NCBI GenBank assembly: GCA_050999155.1
Contig: JBPCPM010000021.1
Span: forward strand, 1 to 64,000
Reading direction: 5' to 3'
Length of the DNA stretch: 64,000 nt
Source of the DNA: JBPCPM01 sp050999155
GTDB lineage: Bacteria > Actinomycetota > Thermoleophilia > Solirubrobacterales > 70-9
In this document: one piece after another, positions 9,082 through 17,670 of the stretch
Layout: each line of letters starts with the position of its first letter
How positions within the stretch are numbered: the stretch's first letter is position 1
Translations under genes and position numbers: made by a program
Notes under the pieces: generated by a model
Seen by the model: only the letters and a program-made list of their open reading frames with translations
Told to the model about the DNA's origin: nothing
Databases searched by the model: none

Positions 9082-9158
9082 GGTTCTCGGTTCCCTTCGG
9101 TTGGTGTGGTGCTGATGCTCCGGCGGCCACCAGGGCCGGCGGGAATTCTCGCGCTGCG

Positions 9159-9842
9159 CTACTGGCTGAGGTGATCGAGGAAGAAGCTCGTTGTCTTCTT
9201 CCAGGCGTCCTCGGCGGCCTGCCGGTCGTAGGTCTCCATGCGGTTGTGGGCGTTGGAGAACGCGTGGCCACAGCCCTCGTAGAACTCGAACTCCACCTCG
9301 ACCCCGGCGTCGCGCATCTCCTGCGCGAGCTCCTTCGCGTCGTCGACCGGGACGAAGTCGTCCTCGGTGCCGAAGTGGCCGAGGACCGGGCCGTCGATCT
9401 TCGAGAAGTCCGGCTTGCCGTGGGGCATCACGTAGTAGTAGGTGACCGCGGCCTTGATCTGGTCCGGGTTCGTCGCCGCCGCCCAGATCGACAGCCCGCC
9501 GCCGAGGCAGAATCCGACCGAGCCGATGCCGGGTCCGGTCGTCGCGTCCTGGTCGGCCAGGAACTGGACGGCGCCGCGCATCTCGGCCTCGGCCTTGTCC
9601 ATGTTCATGGCCATCATCTTCTGCTCGGCCTCGTCCGGCTGGGTGGTCGTGTCGCCGTCGTAGAGGTCGGGCGCCAGGGCGACGATCCCGGCGGCGGCCA
9701 TCTCGTCGCACATGCCGCGCATGCTGTCGTCCAGGCCCCACCATTCATGCAGGACGACGACGCCGGGACCGGAGCCGCCGTCGGGCACGGCCAGGTAGCC
9801 GTGGGCGGGGGAACCGTTGGCGGGGAACTCGACTTCGGGCAT
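9159..9842 (-). CDS. dienelactone hydrolase family protein
   Basis: The 227-residue protein matches dienelactone hydrolases in length and motifs. It has VVLHEWWGLDD, the cysteine nucleophile in GSVGFCLGGGL, an Asp in FGTEDDFVP and a His in YEGCGHAFSN, forming a Cys-Asp-His triad. Classical members open the lactone ring of dienelactones in chlorocatechol breakdown; many relatives have other ester substrates. The start ATG at 9842 has an AAGGAG Shine-Dalgarno about 8 nt upstream. The gene follows the P450 on the same strand. Confidence 0.9.
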   Translation of the reverse strand: MPEVEFPANGSPAHGYLAVPDGGSGPGVVVLHEWWGLDDSMRGMCDEMAAAGIVALAPDLYDGDTTTQPDEAEQKMMAMNMDKAEAEMRGAVQFLADQDATTGPGIGSVGFCLGGGLSIWAAATNPDQIKAAVTYYYVMPHGKPDFSKIDGPVLGHFGTEDDFVPVDDAKELAQEMRDAGVEVEFEFYEGCGHAFSNAHNRMETYDRQAAEDAWKKTTSFFLDHLSQ

Positions 9843-9956
9843 GCTGCTCCTTGGTGGCCGCGGGGATGTGCTCCGGTAGGGGCTACCCGGACCCAGGGGC
9901 TCCGACACGCCACCGGCCACCGCCGGGAGGCACCCGCGACTACTCCAGCGAGGCGA

Positions 9957-11279
9957 TCAGGAGGGTTCGACGCCGACGCGCAGGGAGAACGGATCGATCT
10001 TGTGCGGCAGCGGCCCTTCGGCGAGCTGCGGTTCGCGCAGCTTCAGGTCCCGGTCACGCAGCAGCGTGGCGAGCACTGCCTTGCCGAGGAACACGGTGAG
10101 TCCGATTCCTGCGCAGATCTGGGAACCGCCGCTGAGGTGGTTGAACCGTGGGTCGCGCTCGGAGCCGCGCCAGCGCTCGGGAACCACGTGGTCGGCGTCG
10201 GCCACGGTGCGCGAGTCCCGATGGTTGAACGTGTTGACGATCATCACCGGAGTGCCCTCGGAGAGCTTCGCCCCGGCGAGATGCTGCTCGCACATCGATT
10301 CACGAGCCAGGACCGGCGTTGTCGGCCACAGCCGCATCGCCTCCTCCAGACATCCCTCGAGCTGTCGTAGCCCATCGACGTCGCAGGCCTTGTCGAGGTC
10401 GGCGCCCTCGAGCTCGTCGTGCACCGTTGCCTCAACCTCCGGCTGGGAGAGCACGGCGATCACGGCCTGGGCGACGTTGAGCGCCAGGGTGTCGCCCATG
10501 GCGAACATCCAGTGGGGGATCTGCCCGGCGGGATCGTCGATCTCGGGCGCCTTGGCGGCCCGGCCGAGCAGACAGTCCTCCGGCGGATCTGAGAGGTAGT
10601 CGCGCAACGCCTGGTGAAACGGCTCGAAGTCGTCGGACTCGCTCAGGGCGGCAACGCGGTTGGCCTCGTGCATCAACCGCTGGAGCCGGGCGACGAGCTG
10701 GTGGTCGTCGCGGGCCCGGTCCCCGAAGACCACCCGCAGCATCATCTTCTCGTGCAGGGTGTCGATGTGCTCCCAGCGGAGGTCGCCCGCGGCCTCCTGC
10801 ACGGCCAGGGCGGTCTCCTCGGCGGCGATGGCCGCGAACCGGTCGGCCAGCGGGTGGACCCGCTCCGCCGTGCACAGCACGGCCTCGTTGAACGCCCGGC
10901 GCTGCTTCCACTCCTCGCCGGTCGAGATCGTTACCGCGTGCGGCTGGAAGTGGCACATGCCCTTCTTCTTGGCGCCCGAGTCGGACCCGAACCGGGTCCC
11001 CGAGTTGTCGAGCACCTCGGCGATCGGCTCGCGCCCGAAGACGAGCAGCATCTTGCCGCCGAGGACCCACAGGACCTCGGCGTCGGTGCGCTCGCGTATC
11101 GAGGACAGCAGCTCGGTCGAGCGGCGGTCGACGTCCAGCGACGCGAGGCGGCCGACCCACTTCGGGCGCCGGCTGAACAGACCCTGCAGGTAGTTCGGCA
11201 GCAGGTGCCAGACGACGAAGCGCGCGCTCTCGCCGACCGAGGCGCTCGGCACCTCGGCTCCGTTGGGGCTGTCGGCCAC
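9957..11279 (-). CDS. cytochrome P450 paired with heme peroxidase
   Basis: The 440-residue protein has the P450 landmarks: an I-helix segment FAMGDTLALN (D263-T264), the ExxR pair E313/R316 in EEAMRLWP, PERW, and the heme cysteine C389 in SGGSQICAG. The heme loop is atypical: the usual Phe at C-7 is Leu and the basic residue at C-2 is Gln. Atypical loops also occur in hydroperoxide-isomerising P450s (CYP74, fungal diol-synthase P450 domains), which need no electron donor. The GTG start lies 7 nt after the stop of the heme peroxidase gene, so the two are almost certainly co-transcribed. I infer that it acts on the fatty-acid hydroperoxide made by the peroxidase. No ferredoxin or reductase gene is nearby, consistent with that idea. 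Confidence 0.85.
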   Translation of the reverse strand: MADSPNGAEVPSASVGESARFVVWHLLPNYLQGLFSRRPKWVGRLASLDVDRRSTELLSSIRERTDAEVLWVLGGKMLLVFGREPIAEVLDNSGTRFGSDSGAKKKGMCHFQPHAVTISTGEEWKQRRAFNEAVLCTAERVHPLADRFAAIAAEETALAVQEAAGDLRWEHIDTLHEKMMLRVVFGDRARDDHQLVARLQRLMHEANRVAALSESDDFEPFHQALRDYLSDPPEDCLLGRAAKAPEIDDPAGQIPHWMFAMGDTLALNVAQAVIAVLSQPEVEATVHDELEGADLDKACDVDGLRQLEGCLEEAMRLWPTTPVLARESMCEQHLAGAKLSEGTPVMIVNTFNHRDSRTVADADHVVPERWRGSERDPRFNHLSGGSQICAGIGLTVFLGKAVLATLLRDRDLKLREPQLAEGPLPHKIDPFSLRVGVEPS

Positions 11280-11286
11280 CGGCGGC

Positions 11287-13212
11287 CTAGGCCGTCGACT
11301 TCGACTTGGACTTCGACTGCGAGCCGCCGTTCGACGAGGCGCCGTTGCTGCTCGCGCTCTTCGCCGAGTAGGCGTTGCTCATCCGGTCGGTCGGGTGGCG
11401 CTCGCTGGTCCGCGTCCACGGGGCGAACGGGTTGGGCACGCCCTCCAGGGCCGGGGCCAGCTCGGGGTGATGACGCAGGAGCACGTCGGTCATCGTCTGG
11501 CTCTCCACGTAGTCGAAGCCGACCTGCGAGTAGACCTCGGGACGGAAGTCGTCGGTGAAGAACCGGTCGCTCTTGAGTCGCCGCGAGGCCATGAGGATGA
11601 AGATCCGGAAGGCCGTGTCGGAGAAGCCGAAGCCGGGCGGCGGAGTCTCGGCGTACATCCCGACCTGGAGATCGACGTTGTCGATGTGCCCGTACAGCTC
11701 GCGCATCTCCTGGGCCAGCGCCCGGTCGGGCGTGAGCTCCTCGAAGGTCTCCAGGCGGGGCATCCGCATCTCCTCGCGGAAGTCGTTGTACCGCGGCACG
11801 CCGCGCTCACGGTCGCGGGTGATGTCGAGCGTGGCGAGGTCGAACAGCTCCCCGTCGGCGCGCCGGTGCTCCATCAGCGCCCGCGGGTAGTTCTTGATCG
11901 TGACCGCCCCGGGGTTGGCCACGCCCAGCGAGTAGTACAGGTCGCCCAGCGAGTGCTCGTCCATAAAGCCGCTCGTCGCCTGGCCTTGGATCTCGTCGAA
12001 CTCCTTCTCGGCGACCGTCTCGTCGGTCTCCAGCGACAGGAACGTCCAGTCGTCGGGGATCAGCGGGTGCATCCGGTACACCGAGACGAACTCCTCGGTG
12101 AGCTGGAACCGCGCCCCGTGGTGGTCCTTCGACGAGCCGGTGATGCCGCTCAGCGTCTCGTCGTCGGCGACGCGGCCGAAGCGCTTGCGGAACTTCTCCC
12201 CGAGGATCCCCCACCAGTTGGTGTTCATCGAGATGTCCAGGGCCGGATGGCCGAGGATGCCCGGCGTCCACTCGACGGTGTGGATCTTGGCCATCAGCGC
12301 CGAGTTGACCAGCCACGCGGTGTCGAACAACCGCTGGTCGCTCCACTCCGGGTAGGCCTGCTTGAGCCGGTCGCAGATCGCGTTGTGCTCCTTGGTGAAC
12401 AGGGTGTGCATGAGCGACAGGCCCAGCCACCAGTTCTCGGCGAAGCCGGTCAGGTCGACGCCCTCGGCCTCGGGGTCGGGCTCCAGACGGCCCTTGTCGC
12501 TGACCTTGAGCTTGCCGTCGGTGAAGGTGCGCAGCTGTTCCTGGCGCTCCTTCGTCGAGCCGTAGATCTGGGAGCCGTCCCACCAGTGGGCTTCGGTGTT
12601 GGTGTAGGTCACCGAGCCATTGGAGCCCTCGGGGCTGGCCGAGTAGGGAACCGTGCGCCGGATCGTCATCGGGCGCTCGGGCCAGGTGTCGTCCTCGGCC
12701 AGCGGGATCTCGATGACCTCGTCGGGGTTGCCGCGGCCGTGGAAGAACCAGTTGTGGTTCTGGAACTGGATCCAGGCGGCGGCGAGCACGTTGAGCGTGG
12801 TGGCCGGCTTGAACGTGTCGCGGCGCATCAGCCGCAGCGCGACCTCACGCGGGTTCGGCTCGAACATCCGCGGCTCGGACTCCGGGGTGGAGCGCTGCGG
12901 CGCGATGTTGCGGGCAAACCGCGAGCCGGCGGCGCCCATGGCGGGGTCCTCGAGGTCGGTCCAGACGCCTCCGGGCAACCGGTGCTCCAGCGCCTCGGGG
13001 GGCGGGCCCGAACCCTCGTTGTACTCGGCGACGAGGTCCTCGGGCGGCTGCGACTGGGGTGCGTCGAACAGGTTGTTGTCGCGCAGGTCGTTGCGCAGGG
13101 CGAGCAGGTTCAGGATCTGCAGCGGCAGTCCTGGCATCTCGTACCACTGCTTGTTCTTGTTGATCGACTGAAAGACCTTCGACAAGGCCTTGTCGGCCAG
13201 TGAACCGCTCAT
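11287..13212 (-). CDS. animal-type heme peroxidase, fatty-acid alpha-dioxygenase/cyclooxygenase-like
   Basis: The 641-residue protein belongs to the peroxidase-cyclooxygenase superfamily. The distal histidine is probably H153 in WIQFQNHNWFFHG. HNAICDRL and the block around residues 370-382 follow, where Y379-R-M-H382 aligns with the catalytic tyrosine and proximal heme histidine of cyclooxygenase (Y385/H388). The Tyr radical residue implies oxygenation of a fatty acid rather than simple peroxidation. The C-terminus ends in a Ser/Lys-rich tail of low complexity. An AGGAGGAG Shine-Dalgarno precedes the ATG. It is the first gene of a minus-strand cluster with a P450 7 nt downstream, mirroring fungal dioxygenase-P450 fusion enzymes that make oxylipins. 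Confidence 0.88.
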   Translation of the reverse strand: MSGSLADKALSKVFQSINKNKQWYEMPGLPLQILNLLALRNDLRDNNLFDAPQSQPPEDLVAEYNEGSGPPPEALEHRLPGGVWTDLEDPAMGAAGSRFARNIAPQRSTPESEPRMFEPNPREVALRLMRRDTFKPATTLNVLAAAWIQFQNHNWFFHGRGNPDEVIEIPLAEDDTWPERPMTIRRTVPYSASPEGSNGSVTYTNTEAHWWDGSQIYGSTKERQEQLRTFTDGKLKVSDKGRLEPDPEAEGVDLTGFAENWWLGLSLMHTLFTKEHNAICDRLKQAYPEWSDQRLFDTAWLVNSALMAKIHTVEWTPGILGHPALDISMNTNWWGILGEKFRKRFGRVADDETLSGITGSSKDHHGARFQLTEEFVSVYRMHPLIPDDWTFLSLETDETVAEKEFDEIQGQATSGFMDEHSLGDLYYSLGVANPGAVTIKNYPRALMEHRRADGELFDLATLDITRDRERGVPRYNDFREEMRMPRLETFEELTPDRALAQEMRELYGHIDNVDLQVGMYAETPPPGFGFSDTAFRIFILMASRRLKSDRFFTDDFRPEVYSQVGFDYVESQTMTDVLLRHHPELAPALEGVPNPFAPWTRTSERHPTDRMSNAYSAKSASSNGASSNGGSQSKSKSKSTA

Positions 13213-13366
13213 CTCGTGCTCTCCTCCTCGGGGTCCGGGCGGACGGCGTCGATGCTCGAACCCCGCCCGGTGTTCGTGCTGATTGCGACCTTACCCGGAT
13301 TGGGCCATGCAGACCACCTGACGTAGAGCGCAGACCTTGTCGCGGGTGGTCCGCGTCGAGCCCCGC

Positions 13367-14185
13367 TCAGGTGCCGGCGGACGTGGACAGGAAGGCAGCG
13401 ATCTCCGAGGCCACCCGCTCGGGCTCGTCGTGGTGGAGGAAGTGGCCGGCCTCGTCGAGGACGACCATCTCCGAGCCGGGGATCTGCTTGTGGAAGCGGT
13501 GGCCGCCGCCGATCGGGGCGAGCTCGTCCTTGGCTCCCCACAGCACGAGGGTGGGGACCTCGAGCGCGGCCAGGCATCCCTGGTAGGCGGCGAGCTCGGA
13601 GAAGTCGCCCGAGCGGTAGAGCTCGAGCTGCGCCCTGCGGCGATCGGTGGTCGTGTAGGCCTGCCAGTACTCGTCGATCGCCTCGTCGGGCATGCCCGGG
13701 CTCACGCCGCGCAGCAGCTCGCCGAATCCGTCGCGATCGAGGCCGTCGACCAGCTCCTCGCCCTTGCCCTCGGTGCGCAGGGTCTGGGCCACGCCGTTCC
13801 AGGCGCCGTCGTCGAAAAAGCCGGTGTCGGCGATGACCAGGGCCCTGACGGCGTCCGGGTGGTCGCAGGCCCAGCGCAGCCCGATCAGGCCGCCCCAGTC
13901 GTGGACGCACAGGGCGACACGATCGAGCCCCAACGAGCGGCGGAACGTCTCCACCGTCTCGATCTGGCGGTGCCAGGTCCCGGGACGCAGGGGCTCCGAG
14001 CGTCCGAACCCCGGCAGGTCCGGCGCGATCGCCCGCCATCCCTCGGCGGCCAGCGCCTCCAGCGTCGGCTCCCACAGCCGCGACCCCGTCGGGTACCCGT
14101 GCAGGCACAGAGCGACCCGCTCAGCGTCGGCCGGACCGGTTTCCCGGTAGGCGACCCCGTCGCGCTCGCGCCGCTCGACCCCCAC
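13367..14185 (-). CDS. haloalkane-dehalogenase-like alpha/beta hydrolase
   Basis: The 272-residue protein has the haloalkane dehalogenase arrangement: LCLHGYPTGSRLW (oxyanion and halide region), APDLPGFGRSEP, and an aspartate nucleophile D96 followed by a halide-type tryptophan in VHDWGGL. It ends with LWGAKDELAP and the histidine in DEAGHFLHHDEP. Asp in place of Ser at the elbow is typical of haloalkane dehalogenases and epoxide hydrolases; epoxide hydrolase remains an alternative, because a second halide-binding residue cannot be assigned confidently. The GTG start lies 6 nt after TAGGAT, so the transcript is probably leaderless. The gene stands alone upstream of the peroxidase cluster. Confidence 0.82.
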   Translation of the reverse strand: MGVERRERDGVAYRETGPADAERVALCLHGYPTGSRLWEPTLEALAAEGWRAIAPDLPGFGRSEPLRPGTWHRQIETVETFRRSLGLDRVALCVHDWGGLIGLRWACDHPDAVRALVIADTGFFDDGAWNGVAQTLRTEGKGEELVDGLDRDGFGELLRGVSPGMPDEAIDEYWQAYTTTDRRRAQLELYRSGDFSELAAYQGCLAALEVPTLVLWGAKDELAPIGGGHRFHKQIPGSEMVVLDEAGHFLHHDEPERVASEIAAFLSTSAGT

Positions 14186-14191
14186 GCCCCG

Positions 14192-14197
14192 ATCCTA
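14192..14197 (-). promoter_or_regulatory. -10 hexamer TAGGAT, leaderless promoter
   Basis: TAGGAT on the minus strand ends 6 nt before the GTG start at 14185 of the dehalogenase-like gene. Confidence 0.55.
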
Positions 14198-14238
14198 CGC
14201 CCCGGGCCCCCAATGGCCCGCGACGAGCCGACCCCCCC

Positions 14239-14291
14239 GCTCGCTGAACGATGATCCTTCGCCCCCTGGCACCGAAAATCGTGCAGCGAAC
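14239..14291. repeat. palindromic repeat unit 1 (14-bp arms)
   Basis: Left arm GCTCGCTGAACGAT (14239-14252) pairs with ATCGTGCAGCGAAC (14278-14291) at 12 of 14 positions across a 25-nt loop. The right arm is preceded by GAAA. The left arm is identical to that of a second unit 74 bp downstream. The unit lies in the divergent spacer between the dehalogenase-like gene and a secreted hydrolase gene. Confidence 0.65.
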
Positions 14292-14312
14292 CGGGAGGCC
14301 GCGGGCGATGTT

Positions 14313-14362
14313 GCTCGCTGAACGATTCGCGGGGCTCCGGCGCGGAAAATCGTTCACCGAGC
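14313..14362. repeat. palindromic repeat unit 2 (14-bp arms)
   Basis: Left arm GCTCGCTGAACGAT (14313-14326) pairs with ATCGTTCACCGAGC (14349-14362) at 13 of 14 positions across a 22-nt loop. As in unit 1, GAAA precedes the right arm, so the two units share both arms while their loops differ. This looks like a REP-type or operator element rather than a simple duplication. Confidence 0.65.
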
Positions 14363-14412
14363 TGCGACGGTGCCTCCAGGTGTGTGGTGGCGCGTGGGTG
14401 GGCGTCGGGCGG

Positions 14413-14418
14413 TACGTT
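14413..14418 (+). promoter_or_regulatory. -10 hexamer TACGTT, leaderless promoter
   Basis: TACGTT ends 7 nt before GTG 14426 and decides the start of the secreted hydrolase ahead of an upstream in-frame ATG at 14384. Confidence 0.5.
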
Positions 14419-14425
14419 TTCGGGC

Positions 14426-16654
14426 GTGCGCAGACCGCGTCACTGGGGCCGGGTTCGGGGAGTCGTCGTTGCGGCGGTGCTGGCCGTGCTCGGCCTCGTC
14501 CCGGGCACCGCCATGGCTCGTGACGCGGTGGTGCGCTCGTTCGACGACGAGCCGATCATCACCCACTTCTTCCCGGCCGTGGGGCTGGGCTCCGGTGAGC
14601 GCGCCCCCACCGTGCTGGTCGGCCATGGCTTCGGGCAGTCGGGCGACGACGACCCCGACAGCGAATCCGAGGACCTCTTCGGGTCGCCGGGGCTCGGTCC
14701 GCTGCGTGAGGCGGGCTACAACGTACTCACCTGGGACGCCCGCGGATTCGGCGAGTCCGGGGGTACCGCCCGAATCGACTTTTTCGAGGTCGAGGGTCGT
14801 GACGTGCAGGCCCTGATCGACTTCGTCGCGCAGCAGCCCGAGGCCCGGCTCGACGGCACCGGCGATCCGCGGCTGGGAATGGCCGGGGTCAGCTACGGCG
14901 CCGGGATCCAGTTCGTCACGGCGGGGATCGACTCGCGCGTCGACGCGATCGTCCCGACCATCTCCTGGAACTCCCTGCTGCCCAGTCTCTACAAGGACCA
15001 GGTGCCCAAGACCGGCTGGGGCAGCGCCCTGGTCGGGGCGGGAGCGCCGCCGGCGCTCGTCGAGGGGCTGTTCGGCCGGGCGGGCCCCGAGTTCGGCAAC
15101 CTCGATCCCCAGGTGTACGCCGCCTTCACCGAGGGGGCCGCCACCGGCAAGTTCTCCCAGGCCAGCGTCGATTTCTTCGCCCAGCGGGGCCCGCCCCCGG
15201 TCGTGGACAAGGTCCGCGCGCCGACCCTGCTGATCCAGGGCACGGTCGACACGCTGTTCACGCCGGCCGAAGCCGTGCGCAACCTTCGGGTCCTGCAGGG
15301 CAACGGGGTGCCGGCCCGGATGATGTGGTTCTGCGGCGGCCACGGCGCCTGTCTCACCGGTACCGGATCCGAGGGCTACCTGACCGACGCCACCCTCCGG
15401 TGGTTCGACCGGTACCTCCAGAACGACAGCTCCGTGGACGTGGGCCCGAACTACGAGTGGCTGGCCGAAGACGAGAAGTGGCGCTCATCGGAGACCTACC
15501 CACCCGCCTCGGCGGGGACGATCTCGGGCAGCGGGTCGGGCACGTTGCCGATCGCCCCCCAGGCTGGGCAGGGTGCACTGATCCTCGCCACGCCGGTGGC
15601 CGGCGACGCGGTCAACGTCGATGTGAAGGCTCCGGCCGGCGCCAACATCGTCGGCGAGCCGAAGCTCACGCTCACCTACCGCGGCACCGCCGCCCCCGAG
15701 CAGACCAAGCTGTTCGCCCAACTCGTCGACACCGAGCGCAACATCGTCGTCGGCAACCAGGCGCGGCCGATTCCGGTGACGCTCGACGGCCAGGAGCGGA
15801 CGATCGAGCGGCCGCTGGAGCCGATCGCCACCCGCAGCGGTCCCGGGGGCTCGACCTACCGCCTGCAGATCATCGACTCCACGACCCTGTACGACCGCCA
15901 GCGCTCGGGCGGAAGCGTCGAGCTGACGGACATCGACATCGAGCTGCCGCTGCGCACAGAAGCCGCCGACACCCGTGCGCCGGTCGCGGCGATCACCGCC
16001 CCCCGGGTCTCCTCGAACGCGTCGCCCAACGGCACCGTTCCGCTGTCGTGGTCGGCCACCGACGTCGGCGGGGGCGTCGCCTCCTACGACGTCCAGGTGC
16101 GGCGGACCAACCGCGCCGTCGATCCCCGCTTCTCCTCACGCCGCTGGACGATCCTTCCGGCCATGCGCGGCACCACGCGGACCTCGACCGACTTCCGGGG
16201 CCACTCGGGCAACAGCTATGAGTTCCGCGTACGCGCGCGGGACCGGGCCGGAAACGTCGGCGGCTGGACCGTCTCGGAGACGATGGTGGTGCCGAACGTC
16301 GAGACCACCATCGGCTCGACCTACTCGGGCCCGTGGCGGCGGGTGCGCTCCTCCGGTGCCCTGTACGGACGCGAGCAGCGGTGCGCGAGTAGTCGCTGCA
16401 CCGTCCGGCTGCGTTACCGGGGCGGCACCTTCCATCTGGTGGGCCGCACGATGCGCTCGGGCGGGAAGGCGCGGGTCACCGTCGGTGGCACGACACGGAC
16501 CGTCGACTTCGCGAGCTCCTCGCCTCTCGCCCGTCAGGTGCTGCTGACCCACCGCGCCAGCCACAAGAAGCGCACCGTGACGATCGAGGTTCTCGGCGGC
16601 GGCACGGTGGCAATCGACGGCTTCGCGCTGACCGACCGCTCTCCTGTCCGCTAG
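14426..16654 (+). CDS. secreted CocE/X-Pro-dipeptidase-like hydrolase with fibronectin-type domain
   Basis: The 742-residue product starts with a signal peptide: basic MRRPRHWGRVRG, a hydrophobic core, and likely cleavage after TAMA. The hydrolase domain shows LVGHGFGQSGDD, LTWDARGFGESGG, the nucleophile S156 in GVSYGAGIQF, an Asp in QGTVDTLFTP and a His in CGGHGACLTG. This is the CocE/NonD (acyl esterase, X-Pro dipeptidyl-peptidase S15) pattern. A jelly-roll-like X-Pro C-terminal region follows, then a fibronectin-III-like segment (DVQVRRTN, YEFRVRARDRAGNVGGW) and a final beta-rich region. The GTG start was chosen because it gives a proper signal peptide and follows TACGTT by 7 nt. It probably acts extracellularly; the substrate is unknown. 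Confidence 0.82.
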   Translation: MRRPRHWGRVRGVVVAAVLAVLGLVPGTAMARDAVVRSFDDEPIITHFFPAVGLGSGERAPTVLVGHGFGQSGDDDPDSESEDLFGSPGLGPLREAGYNVLTWDARGFGESGGTARIDFFEVEGRDVQALIDFVAQQPEARLDGTGDPRLGMAGVSYGAGIQFVTAGIDSRVDAIVPTISWNSLLPSLYKDQVPKTGWGSALVGAGAPPALVEGLFGRAGPEFGNLDPQVYAAFTEGAATGKFSQASVDFFAQRGPPPVVDKVRAPTLLIQGTVDTLFTPAEAVRNLRVLQGNGVPARMMWFCGGHGACLTGTGSEGYLTDATLRWFDRYLQNDSSVDVGPNYEWLAEDEKWRSSETYPPASAGTISGSGSGTLPIAPQAGQGALILATPVAGDAVNVDVKAPAGANIVGEPKLTLTYRGTAAPEQTKLFAQLVDTERNIVVGNQARPIPVTLDGQERTIERPLEPIATRSGPGGSTYRLQIIDSTTLYDRQRSGGSVELTDIDIELPLRTEAADTRAPVAAITAPRVSSNASPNGTVPLSWSATDVGGGVASYDVQVRRTNRAVDPRFSSRRWTILPAMRGTTRTSTDFRGHSGNSYEFRVRARDRAGNVGGWTVSETMVVPNVETTIGSTYSGPWRRVRSSGALYGREQRCASSRCTVRLRYRGGTFHLVGRTMRSGGKARVTVGGTTRTVDFASSSPLARQVLLTHRASHKKRTVTIEVLGGGTVAIDGFALTDRSPVR

Positions 16655-16663
16655 CCACCACGG

Positions 16664-16711
16664 CCGAACTCAACGAACCGCCCCCTATAGCGGTGTCTTC
16701 GTAGGGTTCGG
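16664..16711. terminator. candidate bidirectional terminator hairpin
   Basis: An imperfect stem with outer arms CCGAAC and GTTCGG, then ACGA/TCGT and CCGC/GCGG, lies between two converging genes ending at 16654 and 16728. There is no clear T-run, so the mechanism is uncertain. Confidence 0.45.
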
Positions 16712-16727
16712 CGGGGGCGGGCGCAGG

Positions 16728-17630
16728 TCAGCTGTCGGCGCGCGGGCGGATGACTATCGCCATGCGGTCGCCGAAGTCCGGTGCGACCATGCGATCGGCG
16801 ATGCCGACCGCGCGCGCCGCGCGCTGAAGCGTGGCGCCGGCCGGTCCGCTGTACCCCGACAGGCGGCCCAGGTAGTAGTCGACGGAAAAGTCCTTGGGCG
16901 AGCGCCCGGCTTCGAGGATCTCGAACCCGGTCCGCCGGGCCAGCAGGCACAGGCTCGCCTGCGTGAAGTACTGGACGTGGGTCGGAATCACCGACCACCA
17001 CCGCGGACCGAGCAGGCGGGCCACCGTGCTCCCGGTGTTCGGCGCGACGATCGTCGCCACCCCGCCCGGCGCGAGCAGCCGCCGCACCTCACCGAGCGCC
17101 GCGGCGGGATCGGGGAGATGCTCGATCACGTCGCCCATGACCACCGCGTCCACGCTCCCCACCGCCAGCCCGCTCGAGAACAGGTCGCGCTCGATCACCT
17201 GCACCCCGAGCTCGGCGTGGGCCCAGCCGGCGGCCCAGGCGCTGGGCTCCACGCCCACTGCGTCCCAGCCGCGTCGCTCGGCCTCGGAGACCAGGAACCC
17301 GACCCAAGACCCGATGTCCGCCAGGCGGCCGCGCGGAACATGGCGCTCGGTCATCGCCAGCACCCGGGCCGCGGTGGCCCGCTGGCCGGCCTCCTCCTCG
17401 ACGTACTCATCGGAGGCTGCCTTCGCGTAGGCGGCGTCCAGCTCGGCCGCGATCGGCATCGGCCGAAGTTGCATGTGGCCGCATCCATCGCACCGGCCGA
17501 TGTCTGCGAGGGCGGTGCCGAAGGCGTCGGTCGTCGGCACGAGGTCCGGGGCACGATCGCGGTCGGCGACACGCCAGCGGACACCCGCCAACGGCAAGCC
17601 GCACACCGCGCACCGGTCATCGACGGCCAT
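16728..17630 (-). CDS. class I SAM-dependent methyltransferase with N-terminal zinc-ribbon
   Basis: The 300-residue protein has two CxxC pairs (C7/C10 and C47/C50), likely a zinc ribbon. A methyltransferase domain follows with motif I LADIGSWVGFLVSEAE, GVEPS, VDAVVMGDVIEHLPDP and LAPGGVATIVAPNTGS. This architecture is common among methyltransferases in polysaccharide and nucleotide-sugar clusters. It is transcribed divergently from a GT2 glycosyltransferase only 40 bp away, suggesting joint action on an envelope glycan. The methyl acceptor is unknown. Confidence 0.85.
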   Translation of the reverse strand: MAVDDRCAVCGLPLAGVRWRVADRDRAPDLVPTTDAFGTALADIGRCDGCGHMQLRPMPIAAELDAAYAKAASDEYVEEEAGQRATAARVLAMTERHVPRGRLADIGSWVGFLVSEAERRGWDAVGVEPSAWAAGWAHAELGVQVIERDLFSSGLAVGSVDAVVMGDVIEHLPDPAAALGEVRRLLAPGGVATIVAPNTGSTVARLLGPRWWSVIPTHVQYFTQASLCLLARRTGFEILEAGRSPKDFSVDYYLGRLSGYSGPAGATLQRAARAVGIADRMVAPDFGDRMAIVIRPRADS

Positions 17631-17670
17631 GGGCGGGCAAGGCTATCGGCGGTCAGGGAAGATCCGCCCC

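Noticed and set aside
11263..13203. 646-codon plus-strand frame opposite the heme peroxidase
   Set aside because: The minus strand encodes a clear peroxidase with catalytic residues; the opposite frame has only Val/Gly/Arg/His-rich shadow sequence.
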